The position numbers and the translations under genes were made by a program. Below are positions 1 to 12,967 of a DNA stretch of 64,000 bases, in pieces. This DNA comes from Gymnothorax reevesii. Taxonomy: Eukaryota; Chordata; Actinopteri; Anguilliformes; Muraenidae. How positions within the stretch are numbered: the stretch's first letter is position 1; each line of letters opens with the position of its first letter. The notes under the pieces are model-generated. The model did not search any database and was not told the DNA's origin. It was given only the letters and a program-made list of their open reading frames with translations. The stretch lies in contig CM056577.1 of assembly GCA_029721435.1 (NCBI GenBank), positions 120,779,219-120,843,218 on the forward strand, read 5' to 3'.

Positions 1-764
1 TTTGGAAAGTGATTGGAGTGACTTGGTTTTCTGCCATTTCTAAACTCTACGACAGTACTCCAGCGAGTCACTGGTTTCCATTACCGGAAAGAGTTGGAAC
101 AGGATTGTTGGAAATTTCAGTTACGCAGGTTTGGGTCATATATATTTGTGATCGCACCCAATGGAGGGACAGTATATTAACTGAGTTTGTAACTTCTTGT
201 GATACTTTTTTTTGACAATGACACTTTATCTGTGAATAAAAAAAAAACTTCTGGTAACTGTCCAACAGCTAATGCTTCACAGAGGTCACACTTTATACAG
301 CATCGCTTCCTGGTTAATCCATAATTGTGTCCTGGGGTTTGTGCCAGTGACACATAAATACTTAAAGCCTTATGGACTATTTCCTTATTTTCGGTTGGCA
401 CCCGGCCTTCACGATTTCTTTAGGGGCATTGCCAACGATTATACCCAGTCTCCAGTCCCAGATGGGAGAGTAATAATCAACCTATTGTTATCACAACGTC
501 AGTCACTCCTCCTGGATCTGATTGGTTGTTTTGTCCCGGTCGCGGTGAAATCTTGCAGAAGAAATTAGAAGCGCTAGATGGAGCCAGATTACTCTGATTT
601 TATCAAAGATCATCTGACTCACATCCCACTGTCAGGTCATAGTAACAGTTTTAACAAATATGACATAAAGTGATTTTTTTTTAAATGGCAAACTCCAGCT
701 TTAACACAAATTAACTTTTCACTCATGAATTTAAATTGGAATCACTGATTATCTAGCAGAGTAA
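1..764. other. Window start, nothing recognised
   Basis: Frames of up to 98 codons on both strands have no recognisable motif and no splice-bounded structure. Confidence 0.4.
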
Positions 765-844
765 AGCATGAATTTATCAATAAAAGTGTGAATCTACATC
801 AAGGAGCATGAATTTATCAATAAAAGTGTGAATCGACATCAAGG
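765..844 (+). repeat. 40-bp tandem duplication
   Basis: Two adjacent copies of a 40-bp unit starting AGCATGAATTTATCAATAAA differ at one position. This is a recent local duplication. Confidence 0.95.
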
Positions 845-1708
845 GTCATCAGTAACATCTCCAAACCAAAAACATGACTTTTCTCTATGATAAACAAAAC
901 AGACATTCCACCATCAGGAAAAAAGGCAATAGGCAACCCTAGATTGAACAGAGTGTGGTGCAACGAAGTAGGGGATTTACTGAATTCTTGAGCTGTTCAC
1001 ATTTTAAAAGAGCGAAAACCCAAGGTATTCAACGTCGTTGAATGTGGTATAAATTTAAAAACAGATTGCCACATTAAGAAAAATATCAGCACATGCAGTA
1101 TTATTAGCAAAGGCTACTCTAGTTAATCAATGTGGCAAAGTAGCTCTGTGATCACGGTGGTAAACTGAAAATAAGGAATAGTTGACTAGTTTGCTAGCTG
1201 GCTAGAAGTAAGGTAGAACTACTCCAAACAAAGACAGTTCTACTCACAAAGAATCCAAAGAATCAATGCTGTCAGCCCTCCAGTCTGTTCCATTCAGTAT
1301 AACAGCAACTTTCCATCTAAGAATCACATTTCCATCCCACAACTATAAGCTCAGCACTTCAGAGTTGGTTCTGGAAGTCTAGTTCCATGCAATCACATCA
1401 TTCTCAGCTGCGCAAAGTTCACAGAATACAACCAAACCTGCTATCACGTAAGTATTTAAATACTTTAATGAGGGTCCAATCATTGTCTTTCAATTACTGA
1501 GGAAAGCATATGCTGATTAGATTTGGATAAAAAAAATGTGCCAATTAATAGGTAATTATTGGGAGAGTTTCATGTGGGGATGAACTATAGAAATGCATGA
1601 ATCAGATAAGCCTGAGCAACCACTGAAATGACAGTATTTCCATGAGGTATTGTATGAGGCTCCAAAAGACAGCAAAATTCTTCAAGAGACAAATCTACGA
1701 GTAAATCC

Positions 1709-3343
1709 TAGGCATGTGCCGATGTGAAAGAAATTAAACCGGTTCGATATTGAATTAAAAACCGAATCGAACCGTAATATCGGTTTTGACCACTTGGTGT
1801 CGCATTTGCGTCTTTTTAGCTCGCCGGGACGAATTTCCGATTGTCGTACCTACGTTTGACAACAATGGAAGGCGTGGCTCATTGCGTTGCCACCATTGTA
1901 ACGGGTCGTCTTCTCCATCAGTCACAGTCTCCCGTTTGTAAATTGCCTATTCGCCGGCAACCTTCTCCTCTGTGCTTTTTGGGAGAGAAGTAGTCGCTGA
2001 TTTGTGACCAAGAAGACTTCCCAAAGTTTTTTTTGGGGGGCGGTTGTGCGGCTTTCTTTTTTTTCAAAAAACTTTTTGTCCTTCTTTGCATCCGCGCAAA
2101 GTGCGCTTCAAGTGTAACGTTGAATTCAGTCAAAATCTAAATTAGATGGAGCTGTTCAGAACTTTTCCGGTGAAATTTAGTGGCTCCTCGGTACTCAGTA
2201 CTTTCTACTGGTCATCATCAGCAATGTCACTCGTTCAGTCTCTGGCAGAAGATAATCTTTTTCTAGCCCTGTTCACAAAACCCTGAAATAATATGCTGAA
2301 GTAAAAAACGCAGATCTCGGACATCGCTCACACACTGTAAAGACACTGCCAGAGACCTAACTAGTGACATTGCCGATGACCAGAAAATACTGAATTCCGA
2401 GGAGCCACCGAATTTAAATTGCATTTCATGCGTCCACGAATGCTGTAGATATTTTTTCGGATATAGCTAGACAGCTATAGATGAACATGGAGCGTTTAAT
2501 ATTAATAATTCTCTTCGTGGGTATGTCATCATTTTGTGTCTCCAGATATTCTGAACCACGAAGCAATATGACGTTGGAGTTTGTTCTGAACAGCTCTATC
2601 TATTGTGACTGAATATAACATCACACTTTAAGCCCGCGACCTTAAACGTGCAGGCTCGCCAGCTAAATACATTCACACATACTGATTGGGAGAAAAAGTG
2701 ACTCAATCGTAACGAACGTTAGCATTATTATCTGCTACGCCGAAGAAACGCTAGAAATTTGCGAATGCATTTCCTGATGATCTTGGGCTAACTCAGGGTT
2801 AACTGCTGAAGATTAATATGATGAGCTAAAACAAATAAACAGATAAAGAGACGACGGATTGGTAAACGTTTTTCAGTGAACAGCTGGGTGGGTTTAGTAT
2901 TCGTTTGGAGGTGCGCTTCAACGCAAAAAAGCACGGAACTGCGAGTGGGCAACTCACGTGGCAATGTTTTGATATTATTCAAGAACTCACTAGAGTGGGC
3001 GTGCGCGTATACACATAAGGACAAAAAGTTCGTTGGAAAAAAAACTTTCGCCCCCGACCCTACATTCACCTGCTATTTGCTGTTGCGCTCGGCTCAGACA
3101 AAATCAGTTTATACACAAGACAAACGTAATAAATATCATATAAATGGATTTAATGCCGTCGGCATATACACGTGATGCCGTCAGTTGCAAGTTTTTGTGA
3201 GCTATATTTTAACATTTAGGCGGGCACTTCAGAAAAAAAAAATTTAAATAATGACGGAACGGTTCCGACGGTCCATATAAAATGAACCAGTTCAAGCAAG
3301 TAAACCGAATCGAACCGGTTGAACCGGAAATCGGCCCAAGCTT
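1709..3343. mobile_element. Non-autonomous DNA element with nested inverted repeats
   Basis: The ends TAGGCATGTGCCGATGTGAA and, inverted, TAAGCTTGGGCCGATTTCCG are followed on both sides by ACCGGTTCGAT/AACCGAATCGAACCG blocks. Inside, GAGCTGTTCAGAAC (2149-2162) is inverted at 2583-2596, and a 75-bp inverted repeat (2174-2248 / 2345-2418) shares TGGCTCCTCGG and GCAATGTCACT. No transposase frame was seen. Family unknown. Confidence 0.75.
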
Positions 3344-6300
3344 AGTAGAGAATCACGCGTTTTTTATTAGTGTTGACTATAATCGATAGTATAATGACAT
3401 AGTATCAATACCATGGCAAATTTTTTGCTTCATAAAACTTACATTTTTAACTACTTAATTGAGATACCACTAACTCACTATAGCTGACGTAGTTGCTACA
3501 ATTTTTTTTCTGTCGCAAGAGATCAATTTTTCTAAGTGCTAGATAGATACTACGGGCAAGTATATTGAGCAGTTTGCACATGCGGCTTAGCTGAGGTGTC
3601 TAATTCATGCTCATCATGGGTGGCACTTAACTCGTCCATATTCTAAGTCATGTTTAAGATCGGTTTGCTAGTGAATAGTCAATAACTGATCCGGGTGTGC
3701 CATCTGGTGATAGAATAGTGTAACTGCATGCATAAATAGAGCAACTCCATGTTTGCTGGCATCTACTTCTGCGCAGAGGGATCAAGATTACTGCACATGC
3801 TCAGAACTTACATCCGAAGAAAGTGAATCGGCTGGACTGCAAGCCATAATGTGATTCAATCCTTGCCAAGCCGTCATCGTTTTGCATTGTCTTTTTATAT
3901 TTTAGTTACACTGGCATTATGCTTTTTATATTAAGGAGCTTTCCATGGAAATTTGAAGATTCAAAGTGCTATTTCAAGTTTTAGCCGAGGGATATGAAGA
4001 AAGTAAGATGGTTGCCATCCACTAATCACAGAAGAAAAATACCTTCTAGATTTTGACAAGCAGTTGAGTGGATTTACTTCCTTCAAAGTTGTGAGCATGC
4101 GCAGCAGTCATGAACCAGCTCCTTTAATTCATTAGTTAAAGCAATTCAACACGTGAGGTATGCAGGCACATAAAGCCAGAATATGGGAAATGTAGTTCCA
4201 TAAAATTTCCTAAATGTTTTTCAATTATACTTATATGGCAAGAATAATGCATAAACGAAGACATTATCTGTTGAGATATCCCTATCTCTTTCTGTCTTTC
4301 CTGCCCTTGGGTGAGACTCATTCACATGTTGTTCCTCAGACTTCAATGCATCCATCCACAGTTGAGCCAGATCCAAAACCTTTTAACCTCCAGGCTTAAA
4401 CTTAGATGATCATAGTTTAGTCCCAATGAATGACAATTTAGGCCTTGTTAAAACACATACAACTAGCAGCAAAGCACTATGGAGATTGGTGAGAACTGAT
4501 CATTTTACTGCTTCCCTGCATAATGCATACCTAAATTGCATAATCAGATAGGTTATAAACAATCACGTCAATTATCTATGGTAATATGGCAGAGGTATCC
4601 CAACTTGTATCAATCATGCATACTCCATCTAATTCTAACCGTTTCATTATTTTTATGAGACTTCATTTCTCTGAATTCCGTCCATAACGCTTGCAGAGGT
4701 TTTGAATCTGACCCAATTTTACATTTTGATAGATTTAGCGACATCTTGCGGTCACAGGTAGTCACAGAAGCCGGCTTCTGACAGTACCATAAATGCTCCA
4801 GTTATACACTAGGTTTTGACATAGTCTTGTTTGATAGTAACAGATTACGGATAATCATAAGAGGAGAAACAGCACCCCCTACCTGCGGTTTTCATTCTGC
4901 TGGCAACCCTGAACCACGGCCCCGGGCTCCCAACTGTGCCTCCTCCAGGGGTCCAGGTGTGCGAGGTGGTGGGAGCGAAATGCCCTCAGGGTCACGCCCC
5001 TTTGGGAGGGGCTGGTGCTGATGGGTGGAGGCGGGGAGGGGCAAGGCGAGGAGGGGGGCGGGGCTGGGCAGGGCACAGAGATAATGGAGGCAGTGGGGGA
5101 GAGGGGCAGGGGGGTTGATGGGGGAGGTGTGGCGATCATCTGTTGAAAGCAGGGCAAGAACACTAATGAACAAATGAAAGGGATAGATATTAGCATTAGC
5201 ATCCTGCTTCAATAATGGCACTAAATTTCAATAATTGAAATTTACAGAAACTCATAGCTTGCTACTCTCTCAATTTACCAACAGGCCTACACTTAGACAA
5301 ATGTAGACAGCAGGCCAAAATGCTTTTTTCAAGGCTCGGATTAAGCTGCAGTTAACACATTTTTTACATTTATTAAGGATTTTGTCAGTGGGATTTGTTA
5401 CTTAAATTAACATTAACATAGAAACACAATTAAATGTGAAAAACAACGCTGCTCCTCAAAATCTACTGCCTGGTAGGCTTTCACGCCAACCCCAACAAAG
5501 CACACATCATTCAACAGGAAAAGGTTAGGTTGAGCTTCTAATTAGAAGACTTGTGAGTCGAATTAGGGCTGAAATGAAGACCAACAGGATGGTAGACCTC
5601 CTGGATTTGGGAAGAATGACCCAATTCTACAGCCTCAAAAGACAGAGGATAACAAGTCACACAGCTCAGTCCACCTCCATAAATACTGAGCTTGGTTATG
5701 CATCGGTGAACACTGCATTACAGTCAGGCACACAAACAAGTAGAAAAACAAACAATAATCCAATGAGATGGTGGCCGTGTCGCATTAGTTAGTGATCCAT
5801 GTTTATAAGCCACAGACCAGTGACAGCAGTTGTGACTGTATGAGGCAGAAAACATTGCTTCAGTCCAAACCAGTGCAAATGAACATTGTGAACATTTCCA
5901 CAGATAAAGCTGCCTGCTACATGCCCGCAATTTTAAGTTTCAGCAGTTCAAAGGTGGCAATAAAAATTAATCATTTTTCTAGAACAGACAAGAAAGAGTC
6001 ACGTTAAGTAATATGCCATACAACGCACCACTCAGCTTGCGCAAAATTTTCCCACAATTTTAATGGGATGTTTTGCCAGTATTACATTGCTGCAACAAGC
6101 AAGCAACATTGCGAAAACATTTTGTTTGCTGGCAGTCGGTTCCCCAGGAAGTGCGGTATTTTTGCAGCACTTCCTAGCGGGAATATGGCTTAAGTCATTA
6201 TGAAAGGCCTTTACTGGGGTTGTAAACGCAATGAAGACTGTAAATATTGTGTAAATACCGTGTTCATCTTTGTAGTGTTGCGATCCGGACCCATTATCAG

Positions 6301-7090
6301 AGGGAGAGTAACAGGCTCCCTCTAGAGGCAAAAAGCTGCCATGACCGCGTCAGAGAGTTCCAATTGGCTGACGGACTGTAAAAAAGAAAGGGGCAATATT
6401 AATCACATGCAAGAAAACAAACACAAATTCCATCAGCAAATGTCATAATTGTGCATGAAAACGAAGATTTAACTGTATTTGCAGACTTTGGAAAAAGTAA
6501 CAATGATATTGGCAGTAAAATCTGTCCACTTGTGTGCAAAATCGGATTAAAATTTGAATGACATTACAGACTACACAATTGCGTCGCTAAAATTAAAACG
6601 TCATACTAATGAATATATCGCCTTGTTAAATGTAGTCCATTAGCTAATCCAGCCTGGATATGTGCAGCAAACAAGAACATGCACTGCTTGACAGTATCAT
6701 AAATGTAATCTCCTTGTTCTGTTCTGCTTTGGCTATGCCAGGTTTTTGTTCCCGCTCTGCCAAATGGAATCCTCCTCATGTCTGCGTTCCACTCCACGTC
6801 TTGTTTTCTCTCGTGCATGTACTGCTTCTTCGCTATTGGCTGGCTGCGGTATTTCCACTTTCCTTCAGTGCTGTTCTAGCTTCGGGGATTTCTCATCTTA
6901 ATGCCAATTAACTGTTTTTAGTTACTAACAGCTACTAACATTCACGGGAAGTGTTTTTCTTTGACAGGCACTTTACTAATATTACTAACTTAGGTAGGGC
7001 GTTAATTGTCATGATTTCCTAATATATTACTATTTCAGATCTCGCTTTGCTTTGCTGCTTAACTTTTTTACTCTTCCTTCAATCTACATA
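3344..7090. other. Intergenic, no gene recognised
   Basis: A G-rich stretch (4980-5120) gives Pro/Arg-rich frames that look like composition artefacts. No repeat ends or exons were recognised. Confidence 0.45.
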
Positions 7091-7098
7091 CTTTACTG

Positions 7099-8323
7099 CA
7101 GTGGTTCCCAAACTTTTTCTGCTGGGCCCCCCTTTGGTTCATAAAAAAATTTTTGCACCCCCCCCCCCCCCCAAAAAAATAGGTAATACATACGCACATT
7201 TTGTTTTCAGAGACCATTGCAGGTTATTTCACTCATTGTAATTTATATAAACCTCAACCTTTTTGGAAAAAATGTAAGTAAACGGTCGTAAACTGTAGAT
7301 TGTCATAAACTAAAACTAGGCTACTTTTAGAATTGGAAAAAGCAAAATAACAAACAACCACGGTGTAATTATTTTAAATGTAACTGTTTTCAAGCACCTT
7401 AACTGTGTAATTATGTTCAGTGTAACAGGTTTATTTTTTTTTTAATATACAACAACATTGCTATTTATGCATTTTCCGGACACCAACAGAAACTTACTTG
7501 CATACAGCCAATCAGCGACCTTGTGCGGACCGCTGAAGGAGTGTCTCGAGACAGTTACATTTTCCTCTCTTCACTGGCCTCGCACTTTTAAGTTAAAATA
7601 CGTTAACCGAGATCGCGTCAGCTTATTCTAGAAAATATGAATGCTCTGCACAGATGATTTTTGTCCAGCCTAGCTGGGAACATTAAAAATGATTGGCACG
7701 TTTGGAAACGGCCACAGTTATTTTCCAATTAAGGACACGAAAATTTAATCATGCAAAATCTCTTTTAAAGTATAAAATCATTAGACTGTATCACACTCCT
7801 CTGCCTGAGTATAGCCGTCTACTTAAAATTATGTTTCTATGATGCAGAAAGACAGCGAAGTCCGAAAAAAAATTCATGAACACCACTTGCCGAACCTGCC
7901 GATATGTTTGTAACGTTCAGTTGGTGGGCTAGATAAAAATAATCTGTCGGCATACAGAGCATTCATATTATCGAGAATAAGATGACGCAATCTCGGTTAT
8001 TTCTGCTTTGTATTCATCGGATTTTGTTCGGTGTCACTTACCATTTTATTATCAATATGCCAGATCAGTGCAGGATAAAAAGCGGCGAGTTGGGTATCGC
8101 GAGACTACATTACCGGCTTCAAATATTTGAACAACTACATTCATAAATTATTTATGAAAATGGCAGGCTAGATGAATGATTTGGCGAACAGTTATGTTGA
8201 GAGTAAGGCAGGCATTTACGATGTAATCGCAGAATTCTGGGCAGCGAATGGACTGTATGCAAATGATTTTCTGTTGGTGTCCGGAACTCCCGCACCCCGC
8301 GCCCCCCCTGCAAGTGCTCTGCG

Positions 8324-8356
<33 letters not shown>

Positions 8357-8385
8357 GGGCGCGCCCCCCACTTTGGGAAGCACTG
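7099..8385. mobile_element. Non-autonomous hAT element with perfect 8-bp target duplication
   Basis: The element starts CAGTGGTTCCCAAAC and ends TTTGGGAAGCACTG, and is flanked by exact CTTTACTG copies at 7091-7098 and 8386-8393. TIR type and 8-bp duplication are diagnostic of hAT transposons. Near each end lies a poly-C run (7157-7172, 8326-8354). An internal inverted repeat of about 55 bp (7600-7655 / 7952-8010, sharing AATATGAATGCTCTG) is also present. No transposase frame; 1287 bp. Confidence 0.93.
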
Positions 8386-8919
8386 CTTTACTGGTACTTC
8401 GCTGAGCACGCTCATTTTCTTGATGAGCTCGTTATGTTATTAAGCCCGTGTCCAATGTCTAACGTTCATGCTTTGTTCCCTCCCTGTTCTGCCCAGGTGT
8501 TCCTGGTTCCTGTATCAAGCCTCGAACCTTCATATTCTGTGGAGGCATTCCAGTTCGCAGTCTGTCTGTTGTGGTTCCCTGCTATGTTCTAGAGTGGGTT
8601 CATGTGTGTCCAGTCATCGTACATCCTTTAGTTCAGCTCTTGCAGTGTAGAATTTAGTTGGCCTTGTGCCCCCTTAAGCCTGCAGTATATTTTAGTTTTT
8701 CTTGTCAGCTTTTTAAGTGCACCTTTTTGTTGACTTCGTGCCCTCCCGCCCGCTCAGATTCCTTTGTGGATGTTCTGATGACCCACGTGCCGTTTTGGTT
8801 TTCTGTTCAATAAGGTCAATTCATTGGATTCAAGACTCGCTGTTGCTGTCCTGCGAATGTAAAAATAAATGCCTACCTTCCCTTTAGAAGCAAACATGAA
8901 GGTAGTTAGAGGTTGAGTA

Positions 8920-10400
8920 TACAATGCTGTGAAGAAGTATTTTCCCCTTCCCGACTTATGAAATTTATGGATATTTGTCACACTTACAGGTTTCAGCTCA
9001 TCCCCCGCCAAAGATAACCTGAGTAAACACAATGCATTTCTTTAAATGATGACTGTGTTTATAGAAGGGGGGGAAATCAAACCTTATCTGGCCCTTATGA
9101 AAAAGTAAATACCTCCTTAGCTACTAATTCAACCAGTTAAACCAATTTTATTGATAACTGGTTCAATTCCACTCGGAAAACCCAGGCATGATTACTGCCA
9201 GAGCCGCTGAATCTAAACATCTCATAAAAAGACCCTGACATACCATTTAAAGAAGGCAAAAAGCAGTTAATGATGCTGTAATCAAAAGATATTAAAAAGC
9301 ACATGAGAAAAAAAGTTGTCTATCAGACCGGAAAGGGTTAGAATGCCACTCCAGAGAACCGCGGTGAGATCCATTATTCACAAATGGAGAGAACTTGGAA
9401 CAGTGGTGAATCTCCTCAAGAGTGGCCTGCTTGCTAAAATTCCTCCAATAGCGCATCGACAACTTATCCAGAGATCTGGAGAAGAATCCTGACTGAAATC
9501 TAAAAAACTACAGGTCTCTCTCGCTTCAATTAAGATTAATGCTCACCACTCCACTGTAAAAAGATACTGGGCAGAAATGGCATCCAGGCAGAGCTCCAAA
9601 GCAAAAACCTCTTCTGATCAAAAGGTACATGAAGGTTGATTGCAAATTTGCAAAAAAAAAAACATCTTGTTGACCGCTGAGGACCTTTTGGGATGACATC
9701 CTATGGATTGAGGAGTCAAAACTGGAACTTTTGAAAAGACATGGCTCCCATTTCATCTGACATAAAGCCAACACAGCATTCCACAATACGAACATCATAC
9801 CAACAGTCAAACACGAAGGTGGTAGTGTAACGGTCTGGGGCTGCTTTGCTGCTTCAGGACCTGGGCAACTTGCCATAACTGATGGAACCATTAATTCTGC
9901 TCTCTTTCAAGAAATCCAGTAGAGGATTGTCCTGCCACCCATTTGTGATCTTAAGCCCAAGCGCCGTTGGGTTGTACAGCAGGACGATGATCCTAAGCAC
10001 ACAAGCAGGTCCACCACTGAATGGCTCGGAAGAAACTAAATGAAGGTTTGGAGTGGACTCATCAAAGTCCTGAGTAGAATCCAATTGAGACGCTGTGGCA
10101 CAACCACAGGCAGTTCACAATCGAAAACCCTCCAGTGTTGCTGAATTAAAACAACTATGCGAAGAAGAATGGGTCAAAATTCCTCCACCGCAATGTCAAG
10201 GATAAGATTTATTGACAGTTTTCGGATAGTTCGATAGCAGTTGCTGCTGCTAATGGTAGCACAACCATTTATTTGGTTAAGGGGGCAATTATTTTTAGAT
10301 TTAGGTTTGAATAACTCTTTACCTTCAATAAACACACTGATCAATTACACACTGCATTTTGTGTATTCTTGTCTTTGCTATCTATCACAGTTAAATTAAA
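8920..10400 (+). mobile_element. Tc1-like element with long inverted repeats, dead transposase
   Basis: The left end carries GCTGTGAAGAAGTATTTTCC and TTTGTCACACTTACAGG. The inner repeat (AAATCAAACCTTATCTGGCC...) pairs with the right inner repeat around 10285-10320. It is the same family type as the 27-28 kb copy. A plus-strand transposase remnant (9270-10220) has an HTH part (TAVRSIIHKWRELGTV) and later motifs in several frames with many stops. The right terminus is eroded. Confidence 0.82.
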
Positions 10401-11398
10401 CAGGCTAACAAGCAGCTATCCTAAAGATAGTTGGGGGGCTTTTGACTTGTGGCCACAGGTCTTTTTTGCCCTTAAAAGAATGGGCCGTGGGCTAGTGACG
10501 TGTCGTGTTCAGGGTGTACATCGATAACATCTACCTGATGGGAGGCCCCAGGAGGGGCCCAAAGTTACACAACAAACCAAGAGGAAGTAGATTGCAAATT
10601 ACACTACAACTGGACTCATTTCAGTCTTCAGCAAGTAAATGTGTGCAAGCAGGTGATTACATTATTTACATTATCTTATTGAGCAGAAACAAGAAGAACA
10701 TTGAAATGTAAGATATAAGATGAAAATACTCATTGAGTTCATTTTTTTGTCTCTAGTGCAGTGCTTGCGAGAGTTCAGAAGGTATTTTGACTGGATTCAG
10801 CTGAGAGCAGGCCCTTCTCACTCCCAGCTAATTACATTCTGCAGAAGTTGAAATTAATGTGAACGGCCTTATGAAAAGACATAATTTTAGAAGAAATACT
10901 GAACAGGCCAGCTATGAATTGGCAAAGGGCAAGGGTTTAGCACACTACCCAGTGTGGAAAGGTTTTGAATGTATGTGCATATGTTAGTGTGTGTGAAAGA
11001 AAGCAAAAATAGAGAGATTAAGAGAGACAGACTCTCTCCTTTGAGGGTGAGGCGTATGTGTTGTGTGCGGATGTGTACATGTGAGTGCAGTGCAAGTTAG
11101 ACGTTTGGTTACATTCAAATTTTCCAAACAAACAGAGATTAGGTAAATAAATAAATCACCTTTTATTTTACAGAAAAAAAAAACAAATCAAAATCTTCAA
11201 TTCATAAGAATAACCACCAATCTCATTAATCATTTCTGAGCACACAAACATAATTCCCCTCATTGAGGGCAGCCATGTGGTTCTGAAAGTTCACAGCAGC
11301 ACAATGGTGGAAGATCCCATAGTTGTGCTTGCAGTTTTTATACTGTGTGTCACTGCTTGTAGCTATGTCTGAGTGTATGTGCTGAGAGGGTGCGTGGG

Positions 11399-11403
<5 letters not shown>
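10400..11403. other. Intergenic, nothing recognised
   Basis: No conserved frame, repeat end or RNA gene recognised. Confidence 0.45.
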
Positions 11404-11436
<33 letters not shown>

Positions 11437-11654
11437 AGAGAGCTCACACATATAACTCCAGGGTGTTTAAAAAGTGTTGCTGCCGGAACACCCTGTAATC
11501 ACTGGCTGGGAGTATAGCTCAGAGATAAGACTGTGATTAACAGCCAGCAGAGATGGTGCCGCAATTCACTGCTGGGGCCCAACACTGGGAGTGTGTGTAA
11601 TACTGCTACCCTCCAACACAGCAGAGATCTAACCCTGTGTGTGTGCGTGTGTCT

Positions 11655-11687
<33 letters not shown>

Positions 11688-11781
11688 CATGAGCATGAGT
11701 GCGTACCCATGTTTACTGCCCGGGTACGTGCAGGTTTATGTGTATATTCATGAAGTCAGTGTGTGTGTGTGTGTGTGTGTT
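11404..11781. repeat. GT microsatellite cluster
   Basis: GT/TG runs at 11404-11432, 11637-11688 and 11759-11781 with degenerate GT sequence out to 11930. CVCV/HTHT frames are artefacts. Confidence 0.95.
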
Positions 11782-12967
11782 TGTGACCACAAGTGAATCT
11801 CTGCTGTTTGCATAAGTGTGTGTTTGTGTGAATATGTGTTCCTGATTGTCTGTATGTTTGTGAGGGTACTTGTGTGTGTATGCGTGCACATATGTGCATC
11901 TAGGCGGTCTGTTCGCACCTGTGTGCAAGCGTGTCTGTTTTAATGTTTATGTCGGTGGGTGAGTGCCAGTGAATGAGTTTATTTTCTCACTGGCTTCTTC
12001 CTGAAAGTCATCCACCCCTTCCCTCACGTTCTCTATCCTCTCCTCTCTTCTCTTCCCAGGGTCGTGTCCAGAACCATCATCTTCTGAAGACAACTATAAT
12101 GACCTCAAACTGCCAACTCCCCGTCAGAATAAAGACCGTTCCTCATGACAGCAAGTTGAGTGCATGAACCAAAAAGGTTACTGAGCAGGAAAAAAAATTC
12201 TGTGAAAGCAGTGTACTTGCACTGAGTGCATTTAGGAACATTTTTTCAGGAAGTACACCAGTTATCTGCAGGTCCAATCAGAGTTCCATAAATCACGAGA
12301 AAAAGTTTGTGCGGTTGAGCAATCTGTGAGTCCAAGCACAGTCCAATGAATCATGCAGGAACATTCTTTCTTTTACATGCGCAGGTAGCTTCTGACATGT
12401 CCACCCAATACCATTGGAAAATAGTGAAGAGAATTTGCACCCCAGTTGCCAGTAATTTCTAATTTGGGGCGAAGGAATAGTCAGGCAAAACCACACTCAG
12501 CAGAACCTCAGGAATACACTATTAGGAGATTTTACCGCTTTATCATTATTTACCCATTCAATGTTGATTTCTCAGCATCATCACTAATATTAGTTTGATG
12601 GCATCGAGCCCTTTGCGCAATGATACGCATATTCATAACATGCCTCGCTCGTCCGTCTGGTAGCCAATAGAAGTAGGTTGATCAAGCGAACAAGGTTTTA
12701 AGTTTTTGTTATTTTTTTGTTATTCGACTGAGGAAAAAGTCATCAAATCCAGCCATCAAATGAAATTTGAATATATTCCTAAGACTCGGGGTGCGTTCGA
12801 GCGCGTCTGCAAGTAAGCTGGCTGCACGAGATTCCCGAAAAACTATGCGAGAATCTTGCCGAAGTTGCGCGATAAGCCCTCCAAACCCCGCGATTCTTCT
12901 GCCATACTCAAGTGAGCACAACGATTTCTACACAGAATGGCACAACCTCTCAGTAACAGAGAATATC

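Noticed and set aside
4879..5221. Pro/Ser-rich frames of 107-109 codons
   Set aside because: Overlapping frames in a G-rich stretch; no domain, no conservation signal, several frames equally open.
8152..8592. Poly-Pro/poly-Gly frames
   Set aside because: Generated by the poly-C run at the end of the hAT element.
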